A DNA stretch of 64,000 nucleotides from Arsenicicoccus cauae (GTDB taxonomy: Bacteria; Actinomycetota; Actinomycetes; Actinomycetales; Dermatophilaceae): contig NZ_WLVL01000040.1 of NCBI RefSeq assembly GCF_009707125.1, positions 62,001-126,000 of the forward strand. The letters are read 5' to 3'. Below, piece by piece: positions 17,711 through 26,707 of this stretch (positions within the stretch are counted from its first letter, which is position 1; each line of letters begins with the position of its first letter). The position numbers and the translations under genes were made by a program. The notes below the pieces were generated by a model, which did not search any database, was not told the DNA's origin, and saw only the letters and a list, made by a program, of their open reading frames with translations.

Positions 17711-18660
17711 GCGCTCGCTCCTTGGGTCGCCGCCTCGCCGTGCTCGCGGATCATCCGGTGCGCGGCCTCGAGGTCGTCGGGCGACTTCAGCGCCAGCAGC
17801 TCCACGCCGGGCATGGACCGCTTGGCCAGACCCACGAGGGTGCCGGCCGGGGGGATCTCGATGAGCCCGGTCACGCCCTGCTCGACCATCGTCTGCATGC
17901 ACAGGTCCCAACGGACCGGGCTCGCGACCTGGCTGACCAGCCGCTGCAGCACCTCGCGACCGTCCCGCACGATCTGGCCGTCCTTGTTGGAGACGATCGG
18001 CACCCTGGCGTCATGGCTGGTCACGCCACGGGCGAGGACCTCGAGGCGAGCCTGCGCAGGAGCCATGTGCTCGGTGTGGAAGGCCCCGGCGACGGGCAGG
18101 GGGATGACCCGGGCCTTGGCCGGCGGGTCCGCCTTGAGGGCCTCGAGCTGCTCCAGGGTGCCCGCCGCGACGGTCTGCCCACCGCCGTTGACGTTGGCCG
18201 GCGTCAGCCCGTGACGCTCGAGGGTGGTCCGCACCTCGTCCGCCTCGCCCCCCAGGACCGCGGTCATGCCGGTGGGGGAGACGGCAGCGGCCTTCGCCAT
18301 ACCGGCTCCGCGCTCGCGCACGAAGACCAGGGCCTGCTCGGCGGTCAGGACGCCGGCGGCGCAGGCCGCGGTGATCTCACCGACCGAGTGGCCGCTGCCC
18401 AGTCCGATGGCCGGGTAGCTGGCCGAGGGGTGCTCGAAGAGCGCCAGGAGGCTCAGCAGGCCGGCGCCGACGATGAGCGGCTGCGCGACGTCGGTCTCGG
18501 TGATGGTGGGCTTGTCCGACTCGGTGCCGTGGGTGACCAGGTCGGTGCCGGCGACCGCGGAGAACCACTCCAACCGGTTGCGGAATCCGGAGAGCTCCAG
18601 CCAGGGGGCGAGGAAACCGGGGGACTGGGAGCCCTGTCCAGGGCACACGATCGCTAGCAC
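17707..18660 (-). CDS. fabD: Malonyl-CoA:ACP transacylase
   Basis: 317 residues. First gene of the fabD-fabH-acpP-fabF operon; loads malonyl groups on ACP. VCPGQGSQSPGFL is at the N terminus, the nucleophile is Ser92 in GSGHSVGEI, and AFHTEHM carries the second catalytic histidine. GTG 18660 is chosen because GGGGGAGAG is 7 nt before it; an in-frame ATG at 18687 lacks such a site. Confidence 0.95.
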   Translation of the reverse strand: MLAIVCPGQGSQSPGFLAPWLELSGFRNRLEWFSAVAGTDLVTHGTESDKPTITETDVAQPLIVGAGLLSLLALFEHPSASYPAIGLGSGHSVGEITAACAAGVLTAEQALVFVRERGAGMAKAAAVSPTGMTAVLGGEADEVRTTLERHGLTPANVNGGGQTVAAGTLEQLEALKADPPAKARVIPLPVAGAFHTEHMAPAQARLEVLARGVTSHDARVPIVSNKDGQIVRDGREVLQRLVSQVASPVRWDLCMQTMVEQGVTGLIEIPPAGTLVGLAKRSMPGVELLALKSPDDLEAAHRMIREHGEAATQGASA

Positions 18661-18727
18661 CCGACCACTCTCCCCCGAAGCGGCCACCGGCGCCGTGCCG
18701 GAACGGCACGAGAATCGGTCTGGTTCC

Positions 18728-18744
18728 TTGGAGGATTCCTACAA
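18728..18744 (-). promoter_or_regulatory. Candidate FasR operator before fabD
   Basis: TTGTAGGAATCCTCCAA (minus strand) is an inverted repeat TTG-AGGA-TCCT-CAA about a central A with one mismatched pair. It lies 68 bp upstream of the fabD start and just downstream of fasR, whose relatives regulate this operon in Streptomyces. The assignment to FasR is inference. Confidence 0.5.
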
Positions 18745-18791
18745 AGCAGGGTCGTATGCCGGAACCTCCCGCGGGAGGGGCCTGCGCTCGC

Positions 18792-19970
18792 TCATCGCCA
18801 GGACTGCGGCGCCGCAGCGCCCAGCCGACCGAGCGCCAGCGCCAGCCGGACCGTGAAGGCGTCCCGGGACGAGGTGAGGTCCTGGCCCGTCACCTGCGCG
18901 ATCCGCCCGAGGCGGTAACGGACCGTGTTGGGGTGGACGAACAGCACCCGGGCGGTCGCCTCGAGGCTCGCCTCGTCGAGGTACGCCGCTGCCGTCTCGA
19001 GCAGGCCGCCCCCGCTGTCGACGAGGGGGCGGTGGATGCGCTCGAGCAGCGCCCGGCGGGCGTGGTCGTCCCCCGCGAGCACGCGTTCGGGGAGCAGGTC
19101 CGAGGCGGCGACGGGGCGCGGCGCGTCCGGCCAGGCCCGGGCCGCGGCCAGGCCGGACAGGGCGGCCCTCGCCGAACGTCCGGAGGCGAACAGGTGCGGG
19201 ACGGTGGGCCCGAGCACCACCGGCCCGTCGCCGAAGTAGGCCAGGAGCCGGCCGGCCGCGTCGGCGACGTCGCCGGTGCCACCCAGGATGACCACGAGGT
19301 GGCGCCCCTGGACCGCGCTCAGCGCCTCGACGTGCAGACGTCCGGCCGCTCGCCGCACCGCGTCGATCACCGCCGCGGTGTCCTCGTGCGGGCTCAGCCC
19401 CGCCACGACCGTCACGTGCCGGATCGACCCCCACCCGAGCGCGGTGGCGCGCGAGCGCAGCGAGTTGTCGGCCTCACCACGGATGACGGCGTCCACCACC
19501 AGGGACTCCAGCCGGGCGTCCCAGGCACCCCGCGACTCGGCGGCCTCGGCATACACCTGGGCGGCGGCGAAGGCCACCTCCCGGCTGTAGCGCAGCACCG
19601 CCTCGCGCAGGGCGGGCTCGTCGCCGGCGACAGCCAGTCCCTCGACCTCCTCCTCGACCACCCCCACGACCGACCGGACCAGGTCCAGGGTCTGGGCGAG
19701 CGAGACCGACCGCGTCAGCTCGCGCGGTGCCGTGCCGAAGACATCCGCGGTGACCATCGGGGGCGCCGTGGGGTCGCGCAGCCAGCCCAGGAAGCTGCCG
19801 ATGCCGGCCTGGGCGACCAGCCCGACCCAGCTGCGGTCCTCCGCGCTGAGCGAGCGGTACCACTCGTGCTGCGCCTCGATGCGGGTCGTGGCGGCGGTCG
19901 CCAGGCGTCCGGCGCTGTCCTGGACCCGCTGCAGGGTGGCGGGTGAGGGGGCCGGGCGGGGGGAGGGCAC
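18792..19970 (-). CDS. fasR: PucR-type transcriptional regulator of fatty-acid synthesis
   Basis: 392 residues. The C terminus has the PucR/CdaR helix-turn-helix: EASLEATARVLFVHPNTVRYRLGRIAQVTGQDL. The N-terminal two thirds carry a GGDEF-like degenerate domain typical of this family. It lies directly upstream of fabD, the position of FasR in Streptomyces and of Rv2242 in M. tuberculosis, which control fab genes in response to acyl-CoA or malonyl-CoA state. GTG 19970 is 6 nt from a TAGGCT -10 box (19977-19982), so the mRNA is probably leaderless. Confidence 0.85.
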   Translation of the reverse strand: MPSPRPAPSPATLQRVQDSAGRLATAATTRIEAQHEWYRSLSAEDRSWVGLVAQAGIGSFLGWLRDPTAPPMVTADVFGTAPRELTRSVSLAQTLDLVRSVVGVVEEEVEGLAVAGDEPALREAVLRYSREVAFAAAQVYAEAAESRGAWDARLESLVVDAVIRGEADNSLRSRATALGWGSIRHVTVVAGLSPHEDTAAVIDAVRRAAGRLHVEALSAVQGRHLVVILGGTGDVADAAGRLLAYFGDGPVVLGPTVPHLFASGRSARAALSGLAAARAWPDAPRPVAASDLLPERVLAGDDHARRALLERIHRPLVDSGGGLLETAAAYLDEASLEATARVLFVHPNTVRYRLGRIAQVTGQDLTSSRDAFTVRLALALGRLGAAAPQSWR

Positions 19971-20073
19971 GACGGCAGCCTAGTTGTATGACGCCGACAA
20001 GCCGTCACGCGGACGGCGGGCGTTCACCCGGTGGCCGGGCGACGGTCGCCTGCCAGGGCTAGCGTGCACGCCC

Positions 20074-21294
20074 ATGAAGCGAACCACCACCCTCGCGGCC
20101 GTCGTCCTCGCGGCGGCCCTGCTGCCCGTCAGCGCCTCGATGTCCTCCGCCAGCCCGGCCGGGTCCGGTGCCGCGCGCCCGTCGGCCGATGACGACTCGC
20201 GCTCGGCGGACCATCGCGGCAAGGACCACGGCGGCAAGGACCGCCGCTACACCGACGCCAAGGGCATGCCGTCGCCGCTCGTGGTCGCGCACCGCGGCGC
20301 GTCCGGCTACCGGCCCGAGCACACGATCGCCGCCTATGAGCTGGCGGTCGCGATGGGCGCCGACTACATCGAGCCCGACCTGGTGATGACCAAGGACGGT
20401 CAGCTGGTCGACCGGCACGAGCCCGAGATCTCCGGCACCACCGACGTCGCCGCGCACCCCGAGTTCGCGTCCCGCAAGACCACCAAGAAGCTCGACGGCG
20501 TCGACGTCACCGGTTGGTTCACCGAGGACTTCACGCTGGCCGAGCTGCGCACCCTGCGCGCCAAGGAGCGTCTGGCCACCGTGCGTCAGCGCAACACGAT
20601 CTACGACGGGATGTACCAGATCCCGACCTACGAGGAGGTGCTCCAGCTGCGCGAGCGCCTGTCGCGCCAGTACAACCGCACCATCGGCATCATCCCCGAG
20701 ATCAAGCACTCCACGTACTTCCACGCCAAGGGCCTCAACCCCGAGCCGGTGGTCGTGCAGCTCACCGAGAGGTACGGCCTCAACAAGCGCAACGCGCCCA
20801 TGTGGATCCAGTCCTTCGAGATCACCAACCTCAAGGACCTGCGCTTCCGCCACGGCTACAAGGCGAATTCGACCTTTCTCGCATGGACCGGGACCGGCCC
20901 GCTGGACGGCCCCTACGACCTGGTGTCGCGCGGCGACAAGCGGCTCTACCAGGACTGGATGACGCCGAAGGGCCTCAAGGAGATCTCCCGCTTCGCCAAC
21001 GGCATCGGGCCGGAGAAGTTCTTCGTCATCCCCAAGAAGGCCGACGGCACCCTCGGCCAGCCCACGTCCTTGGTCGGCGACGCCCACCGGCTCGGGCTTA
21101 AGGTCATCCCCTGGACCTTCCGCAACGAGAACCAGTTCATGGCCAAGGACTTCCAGAACGGCACCAACCCGGCCGACTACGGCAAGGCGGTCCAGGAGCA
21201 GGTGACCTATCTGCGCACCGGGCTCGACGGGCTGTTCACGGACAACCCCGACACCGGCGTCGTCGCGCGCGACGTCCTCTGGGGTCGTCTCTAG
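20074..21294 (+). CDS. Secreted glycerophosphodiester phosphodiesterase
   Basis: 406 residues. A Sec signal peptide (KRTTTLAAVVLAAALLPVSASMSSA) is followed by a charged His/Lys/Asp linker (residues 45-65). The catalytic domain has the GDPD signatures VVAHRGASGYRPEHTIAAYELAVAMGADYIEPDLVMTKDGQLVDRHEP, with the two catalytic histidines and Glu/Asp metal ligands, and IIPEIKH. It splits glycerophosphodiesters to glycerol 3-phosphate outside the cell, like GlpQ, a source of phosphate and carbon. ATG 20074 lies 8 nt after TAGCGT (20060-20065), suggesting a leaderless mRNA. Confidence 0.92.
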   Translation: MKRTTTLAAVVLAAALLPVSASMSSASPAGSGAARPSADDDSRSADHRGKDHGGKDRRYTDAKGMPSPLVVAHRGASGYRPEHTIAAYELAVAMGADYIEPDLVMTKDGQLVDRHEPEISGTTDVAAHPEFASRKTTKKLDGVDVTGWFTEDFTLAELRTLRAKERLATVRQRNTIYDGMYQIPTYEEVLQLRERLSRQYNRTIGIIPEIKHSTYFHAKGLNPEPVVVQLTERYGLNKRNAPMWIQSFEITNLKDLRFRHGYKANSTFLAWTGTGPLDGPYDLVSRGDKRLYQDWMTPKGLKEISRFANGIGPEKFFVIPKKADGTLGQPTSLVGDAHRLGLKVIPWTFRNENQFMAKDFQNGTNPADYGKAVQEQVTYLRTGLDGLFTDNPDTGVVARDVLWGRL

Positions 21295-21415
21295 CCGCCA
21301 CCTCCGACAGCCCGCGGCCGGCGCCGAGTGGCCGGCCGCGCCGAGGGGTCGCAGAGTCACGCGACACGCCGTGAGACGCGGATCTGCGCCCCCTCGGCGG
21401 GACACCGCAGCAGAC

Positions 21416-21449
21416 GTGAGGGCCTGGTCCACGTGGACCAGGCCCTCAC
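21416..21449. terminator. 34-bp perfect palindrome between convergent genes
   Basis: GTGAGGGCCTGGTCCAC is followed directly by its exact reverse complement. Placed between the ends of the phosphodiesterase gene and aceE, it should terminate both. No T-tract follows. Confidence 0.65.
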
Positions 21450-21483
21450 GATCTCGGGGCGGGGAGGGGGCGGGGGGCGCCCG

Positions 21484-24243
21484 TCAGGCGTCGCCGCCCG
21501 CGTTGCCGCTGGTGCCCGCCGTGACGTCCGTCAGGCGGTACTTGTCCATCGCCTCCTGGGCGACCGAGCGCTCCACCACACCCTGCTTCGCGAGCGCCGC
21601 GAGGGTCTGCACGACGATGGACGGGCCGTCGATGTGCAGGTGGCGACGAGCCGCGGCCCGCGTGTCGGAGAAGCCGAAGCCGTCGGCACCCAGCGTGAAG
21701 TAGTCGCCCGGCACCCACGCGCGGATCTGATCCTGCACCGCGCGCATGTAGTCGGACACCGCCACGACCGGGCCCGGACGACCCTTGAGCGCCGTCGTGA
21801 CATAGGCCTCGGGAGCGTCCTGCGAGGGGTTGAGGAAGGCCTGCTTGTCGACCGCCAAGCCGTCCCGGCGCAGCTCGTTCCACGAGGTCACCGACCACAC
21901 GTCGGCGGCCACGCCCCAGTCCTTGGCGAGCAGCTCCTGCGCCTCGAGGGCCCACGGGACCCCGACGCCCGACGCGAGCAGCTGGGCCCGCTTGTCGCCC
22001 GCGTCACCGGCGTCCTCGGCCTCCTTGAGGAGGTACATGCCCTTGAGCAGGCCCTCGACGTCCAGACCCTCGGGCTCGGCCGGCATGACGATCGGCTCGT
22101 TGTAGACCGTCAGGTAGTAGATGACGTCCTCGGCGTTCTCGCCGTACATCCGGCGCAGACCGTCCTGCATGATGTGCGCGATCTCGTAGGAGTAGGCCGG
22201 GTCGTAGTGCACGACCGCCTCGTTGGTCGAGGCCAGCAGCGGGGAGTGCCCGTCCATGTGCTGCGTGCCCTCGCCGGTGAGCGTCGTCTTGCCGGCCGTG
22301 GCGCCGATCAGGAAGCCGCGGGTGAGCTGGTCCGCGGCGGCCCAGATGGAGTCACCGGTGCGCTGGAAGCCGAACATCGAGTAGAAGACGTACATCGGCA
22401 CCATGGGCTCGCCGTGCGTCGCGTATGACGTGCCCGCCGCCGTGAACGCCGCCAGCGACCCGGCCTCGTTGATGCCGAGGTGCAGGATCTGACCGTTCTT
22501 GGCCTCGCGGTAGGCCAGCATCAGCTCGTGGTCGACGGGGGTGTAGTTCTGCCCGTGCGGGTTGTAGATCTTGATCGTCGGGAAGAACGAGTCCATGCCG
22601 AAGGTGCGGGCCTCGTCGGGGATGATCGGCACGACGCGTTGGCCGAACTCCTTGTCGCGCATGAGGTCCTTGAGCAGCCGGACCCACGCCATGGTCGTGG
22701 CGATGGTCTGCTTGCCCGAGCCCTTCTTGACCGTCGCGTAGGCCTTGTCCTCCGGCAGCTTGAGGGCCTTGCCGGGGTCGCGTCGCGACGGCAGACCGCC
22801 ACCCAGCTCCTTGCGCCGCGTCCTCATGTAGGCGATGCGGTCGTCGTCCATGCCGGGGTGGTAGTACGGCGGCTGGTAGGGGTCGTCCTCGAGCACCTTG
22901 TCGGCGACGGGGATCTCGAGCCGGTCGCGCAGGTCCTTGAGGTCGTCGAGAGCGAACTTCTTCATCTGGTGCGTCGCGTTGCGGCCTGCGAAGTGCTGCC
23001 CGAGGAAGTAGCCCTTGATCGTGTGGGCGAGGATGACGGTCGGCACGCCGGTGGTCTCGGTCGCGGCCTTGTAGGCGGCGTAGACCTTCGTGTAGTCGTG
23101 GCCGCCACGGGTGAGACGCCATACCTCGTCGTCCGACCAGCCCTCGACCATCTTGGCCGTGCGCGGGTCGCGACCGAAGAAGTGCTCCCGGACGTAGGCG
23201 CCGTCGTTGGCCTTGAAGGTCTGGAAGTCGCCGTCCGAGGTGGTGTTCATGAGGTTGACCAGGGCGCCGTCGCGGTCGGCCGCGAGCAGCGGGTCCCAGC
23301 CGCGGCCCCAGACCACCTTGATGACATTCCACCCGGCCCCGCGGAAGAAGCTCTCGAGCTCCTGCATGATCTTGCCGTTGCCGCGGACGGGGCCGTCGAG
23401 GCGCTGCAGGTTGCAGTTGACGACGAAGGTGAGGTTGTCGAGCTCCTCGTTGGCCGCCCACTGCAGCGCACCGCGGGACTCCACCTCGTCCATCTCGCCG
23501 TCGCCGAGGAAGGCCCACACGTGCTGCTGCGAGGTGTCCTTGATGCCGCGGTTGTGCAGGTAGCGGTTGAACTGCGCCTGGTAGATCGCGTTCATCGGAC
23601 CGATGCCCATGGACACCGTCGGGAACTCCCAGAAGTCGGGCATCTGGCGGGGGTGCGGGTAGGACGGGATCCCCCGGACCGTGCCGTCCACGACGTGCGA
23701 GTGCTCCTGGCGGAAGCCGTCGAGCTGGGCCTCGTCGAGGCGCCCCTCGAGATAGGCGCGGGCGTACATGCCGGGGGAGGCGTGGCCCTGGAAGAAGATC
23801 TGGTCACCGCCGCCGGGGTGGTCCTTGCCGCGCCAGAAGTGGTTCATCCCGACCTCGTAGAGCGTCGCGGCGGATGCGTAGGTCGAGATGTGGCCGCCCA
23901 CGCCGATGCCGGGGCGCTGGGCACGGTGCACCATCATCGCGGCATTCCACCGCAGCAGGCGGCGGTAGCCGCGCTCCGTGGTCTCGTCGCCCGGGTACCA
24001 GGGCTCACGCTCGGGCGGGATGGTGTTGACGTAGTCCGTGGACGTCAGCGAGGGGACGCCGACCTGGCGCTGGCGGGCCCGCTCCAGGAGCTTGAGCATG
24101 ACGTAGCGGGCACGCTGCCGACCGCCCTCGTCGATGATCCCGTCGAGCGACTCGATCCACTCCTGCGTCTCCTCCGCGTCGATGTCGGGGAGCTGGTTCG
24201 GCAGTCCGTTGATGATCGGACCGACACCATCGCGTGCCACCAC
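21484..24243 (-). CDS. aceE: Pyruvate dehydrogenase E1 component (homodimeric)
   Basis: 919 residues of the AceE type that combines both E1 subunits. The thiamine diphosphate motif [32 protein letters not shown] is clear; the N-terminal part has [19 protein letters not shown], and [21 protein letters not shown] carries active-site residues. It decarboxylates pyruvate and acetylates E2. E2 and E3 genes are not in the window, the usual actinobacterial arrangement. GTG 24243 follows AAAGGA; a second GTG is next to it. Confidence 0.95.
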   Translation of the reverse strand: MVARDGVGPIINGLPNQLPDIDAEETQEWIESLDGIIDEGGRQRARYVMLKLLERARQRQVGVPSLTSTDYVNTIPPEREPWYPGDETTERGYRRLLRWNAAMMVHRAQRPGIGVGGHISTYASAATLYEVGMNHFWRGKDHPGGGDQIFFQGHASPGMYARAYLEGRLDEAQLDGFRQEHSHVVDGTVRGIPSYPHPRQMPDFWEFPTVSMGIGPMNAIYQAQFNRYLHNRGIKDTSQQHVWAFLGDGEMDEVESRGALQWAANEELDNLTFVVNCNLQRLDGPVRGNGKIMQELESFFRGAGWNVIKVVWGRGWDPLLAADRDGALVNLMNTTSDGDFQTFKANDGAYVREHFFGRDPRTAKMVEGWSDDEVWRLTRGGHDYTKVYAAYKAATETTGVPTVILAHTIKGYFLGQHFAGRNATHQMKKFALDDLKDLRDRLEIPVADKVLEDDPYQPPYYHPGMDDDRIAYMRTRRKELGGGLPSRRDPGKALKLPEDKAYATVKKGSGKQTIATTMAWVRLLKDLMRDKEFGQRVVPIIPDEARTFGMDSFFPTIKIYNPHGQNYTPVDHELMLAYREAKNGQILHLGINEAGSLAAFTAAGTSYATHGEPMVPMYVFYSMFGFQRTGDSIWAAADQLTRGFLIGATAGKTTLTGEGTQHMDGHSPLLASTNEAVVHYDPAYSYEIAHIMQDGLRRMYGENAEDVIYYLTVYNEPIVMPAEPEGLDVEGLLKGMYLLKEAEDAGDAGDKRAQLLASGVGVPWALEAQELLAKDWGVAADVWSVTSWNELRRDGLAVDKQAFLNPSQDAPEAYVTTALKGRPGPVVAVSDYMRAVQDQIRAWVPGDYFTLGADGFGFSDTRAAARRHLHIDGPSIVVQTLAALAKQGVVERSVAQEAMDKYRLTDVTAGTSGNAGGDA

Positions 24244-24402
24244 GCCTGTGTCCTTTCCTAGAGGAACCTCCCGGCGCACCTCGGATCTGGGCGCCGGGCG
24301 GGACGATCGCCCCCATCCTCCACCCAAGATGGGGTGCAGGTCACACCGTGGGCCGTTTGCCGGAAGGGCGAGCCCATTTGGCGGGGATCGGGCCGTGCAA
24401 AA

Positions 24403-25290
24403 TCAGGCCGCCGTCGTCTCGTCGATCCGGTCGGGACGGCTGTATGCCGTGAACCGGGGCGGCCGGACGAAGGCCGCGAGGGTGACCCCCACGTCCCTGG
24501 CGAGGTCGACCGCCAGGGACGAGGGCGCCGACACGGCCGAGAGCACGGGGACCCCCGCCATGGCGGCCTTCTGCGTCAGCTCGAAGCTCGCCCGCCCGCT
24601 GACCTGCAGCACGTGACCGGTCAGGGGGAGCAGACCCTCGCGCGCCGCGGCCCCCAGGACCTTGTCGACCGCGTTGTGCCGCCCTACGTCCTCGCGGACG
24701 AGCAGCGCCTCGCCCCCGGGGGTGAACAGGCCCGCGGCGTGGACGCCGCCCGTCCTGTCGAAGGCCCCCTGGTGCTCGCGCAGCCTGTCCGGCATACGGA
24801 CCAGGTCCGTCGCCCGGACGCGGACCGGGTCCGCGGCCACGTCGTGGGGGAGGCGGGTGCGGATGGCGTCGATCCCGGCCTTGCCGCAGACCCCGCAGGA
24901 GCTGGTGGTGTAGGTGCTCCGCGTCGCGCTGGTCAGCGCCTCGGCGGACCCGGCCCCGTCGCGCAGCGTCACGTCGACGACGTTGTAGGTCGGGGAGCCG
25001 TCCTCGCCCTCGTCCAGGCAGTGCATGAGCCCCAGGACGTCGTCGGCCGCCGCGATGACCCCCTCGGTGACCAGGAAGCCGATCGTCAGGTCGAAGTCGT
25101 CCCCGGGCGTACGCATCGTGACCGCGACGACCTCGCCGTGGACCCGGATCTCGAGCGGCTCCTCGACGGCGAGCGTGTCGGGGCGCGGTCGCACCGACAC
25201 GCCCGGGCCGTCCGTCCCGGCCTGGCCGTCCTGCCCGCCCTCGTCCACCACGAAGCGGGTCGCCGGCACCCTCGTCGTCACGCGTCCCAT
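24403..25290 (-). CDS. fdhD: Formate dehydrogenase accessory sulfurtransferase
   Basis: 295 residues. FdhD carries sulfur from the cysteine desulfurase to the molybdenum cofactor of formate dehydrogenase. The catalytic pair is Cys132 and Cys135 in TSSCGVCGKA; PLEIRVHG, GFLVTEG, REDVGRHNAVDKVLG and GRASFELTQKAAMAGVPVLSAVSAPSS are conserved. No formate dehydrogenase is in the window. ATG 25290 is 7 nt from TACGCT (25298-25303), again a leaderless pattern. Confidence 0.93.
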   Translation of the reverse strand: MGRVTTRVPATRFVVDEGGQDGQAGTDGPGVSVRPRPDTLAVEEPLEIRVHGEVVAVTMRTPGDDFDLTIGFLVTEGVIAAADDVLGLMHCLDEGEDGSPTYNVVDVTLRDGAGSAEALTSATRSTYTTSSCGVCGKAGIDAIRTRLPHDVAADPVRVRATDLVRMPDRLREHQGAFDRTGGVHAAGLFTPGGEALLVREDVGRHNAVDKVLGAAAREGLLPLTGHVLQVSGRASFELTQKAAMAGVPVLSAVSAPSSLAVDLARDVGVTLAAFVRPPRFTAYSRPDRIDETTAA

Positions 25291-25445
25291 GCCTGCCAGC
25301 GTACGCCGCAGCCGCCCCCGCCTGGCGAGCGTCCTTGCCATGCGGCCTCCGATTGGGTGGACTAGGCCTCACGACCTCATCGTGGGGCCGTGATCGGAGC
25401 GTCCCCCCGGACGCGCCGGATCCGGACGGAAGGACCAGGACGACA

Positions 25446-25874
25446 GTGACGACGACCGCGGAAGCGGCCGCTGCGGCAGCCCATCTGACCAAGCTGGGGC
25501 TCGTCGAGGGCGCGGTGGTGCAGGAGCTCGGCTTCGATGACGACGTCGACCTCGACCTGCGCGACCGCATCATGGACCACATCGGTGCTGACCTCGCCGA
25601 CGAGGATCACGGCGACGTGGTCGACGCGGTGCTCTTCTGGCACCGCGACGGCGACGGGGACCTCGTCGACGCGATCGTGGACGGCCTGACCGACCTCGAC
25701 GACCAGGGCTTCATCGTGCTGATGACCCCGCGGGCCGGCCGGGGCGGGCACGTCGACCCGGCCGAGATCGCCGAGGCTGCGACCACCGCTGGCCTGCACG
25801 TCTCCGGCGCGCTCACCGGCTCGGCGGACTGGACCGGCACCCGCCTGGTCCCGCCGCGCGCCAAGAAGAAGTAG
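25446..25874 (+). CDS. DUF3052 domain protein
   Basis: 142 residues. KLGLVEGAVVQELGFDDDVDLDLRDRI and DDQGFIVLMTPRAGRGGHVDPAEIAEAATTAGLH match DUF3052, a small cytoplasmic actinobacterial family without known function, often near aceE as it is here. It ends in a basic tail (PPRAKKK). GTG 25446 is taken as start, with GGAAGGACC upstream; the N terminus is not certain. Confidence 0.83.
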   Translation: MTTTAEAAAAAAHLTKLGLVEGAVVQELGFDDDVDLDLRDRIMDHIGADLADEDHGDVVDAVLFWHRDGDGDLVDAIVDGLTDLDDQGFIVLMTPRAGRGGHVDPAEIAEAATTAGLHVSGALTGSADWTGTRLVPPRAKKK

Positions 25875-25958
25875 CCCCGCCGCGCGCCGGGGCGGTCGAC
25901 GTACGGCACCGTCCCGTCGCTGAGTTGCGCTCGGGGCACGGGTTGACAGACTGGGGCC

Positions 25959-26441
25959 ATGAGCGACTCCCAGACCGCACCGTCGGTGGGCTCCGAGGCC
26001 CCCGACTTCACCCTCAAGAACCAGTTCGGCGAGGACGTGACCCTGTCCTCCTTCCGCGGCTCCAAGAACGTCGTGGTCGTCTTCTACCCCTTCGCCTTCT
26101 CCGGGATCTGCACCGGCGAGCTCTGCGAGATCCGCGACAACATCGCCGGCTTCCAGGGCGAGGACGTGCAGGTCCTCGCCGTCTCGTGCGACCCGATGTT
26201 CACGCTGCGGGCGTGGGCCGAGGACCAGGGCTACGACTTCCCGCTGCTGTCCGACTTCTGGCCGCACGGCAAGGTCGCCCAGGACTACGGCGTCTTCCTC
26301 GAGGGCGGTGGCCTGGCCAAGCGCGGCACCTTCCTCGTGGACCAGGACGGCAAGGTCGCCTGGACGCTGGTCAACGAGCCGGGCGAGGCGCGCGACTTCA
26401 GCGGCTACCACGAGGCGCTGGAGGCCCTCCGCACCCGCTGA
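25959..26441 (+). CDS. Peroxiredoxin, AhpE-like
   Basis: 160 residues of the thiol peroxidase family. The peroxidatic cysteine is Cys51 in PFAFSGICTGELCEIRD; a second cysteine (Cys56) five residues on is unusual and could be a nearby resolving thiol. APDFTLKNQFGEDVTLSSFRG and LSDFWPHGKVAQDYGV are typical of AhpE. It reduces peroxides in the cytoplasm. ATG 25959 is 6 nt from CAGACT. The stop codon is followed at once by an extragenic repeat element. Confidence 0.92.
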   Translation: MSDSQTAPSVGSEAPDFTLKNQFGEDVTLSSFRGSKNVVVVFYPFAFSGICTGELCEIRDNIAGFQGEDVQVLAVSCDPMFTLRAWAEDQGYDFPLLSDFWPHGKVAQDYGVFLEGGGLAKRGTFLVDQDGKVAWTLVNEPGEARDFSGYHEALEALRTR

Positions 26442-26556
26442 CCTACCGGGGGTAGGGGCATCGACCGGCCTTCGTCCCCCAGGTCGATGATCCCGCCGGG
26501 GGCAGGGGCATCAGCCGGGCTTCGTCCCCCAGGTCGATGATCCCGCCCCCGGTAGG
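26442..26556. repeat. Stop-anchored extragenic element, two 50-bp units
   Basis: The element begins on the first base after the peroxiredoxin TGA. It is bounded by the inverted repeat CCTACCGGGGG (26442-26452) and CCCCCGGTAGG (26546-26556). The first boundary extends into the hairpin CCTACCGGGGGTAGG. Inside are two units with an exact 50-bp period (GGTCGATGATCC at 26482 and 26532). Each unit can fold as a hairpin: CATCGACC/GGTCGATG (26459-26466, 26482-26489) and CATCAGCC/GGTCGATG (26509-26516, 26532-26539). The same element, in the opposite orientation, lies at 36093-36307. Period 50 rules out coding. Confidence 0.85.
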
Positions 26557-26633
26557 CCGCGAGCCGTGGCGCGTCCGCACTCCTCGGCCCTGGCACAATG
26601 GGCGACCGCGACGGCCGACGGGTCGTCGCGACG

Positions 26634-26706
26634 GGGCCTGTAGCTCAGCTGGTAGAGCACTGCGTTTACACCGCAGCCGTCGTCGGTTCGAACCCGGCCG
26701 GGCCCA
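26634..26706 (+). tRNA. tRNA-Val (TAC)
   Basis: A 73-nt cloverleaf: acceptor GGGCCTG/CGGGCCC, D-arm AGCTCAGCTGGTAGAGC, anticodon stem CTGCG/CGCAG with loop TTTACAC (anticodon TAC), T-loop GGTTCGAACCC, discriminator A. CCA is not encoded: the next bases are CATGG. A -10-like CACAAT is at 26595-26600. The start codon of the next gene is 2 nt from the mature 3' end. Confidence 0.95.
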
Positions 26707-26707
26707 C

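Noticed and set aside
26442-26556. Insertion sequence remnant
   Set aside because: No transposase fragment and no target duplication could be seen; boundaries and tandem units fit a REP/MITE-like element better.
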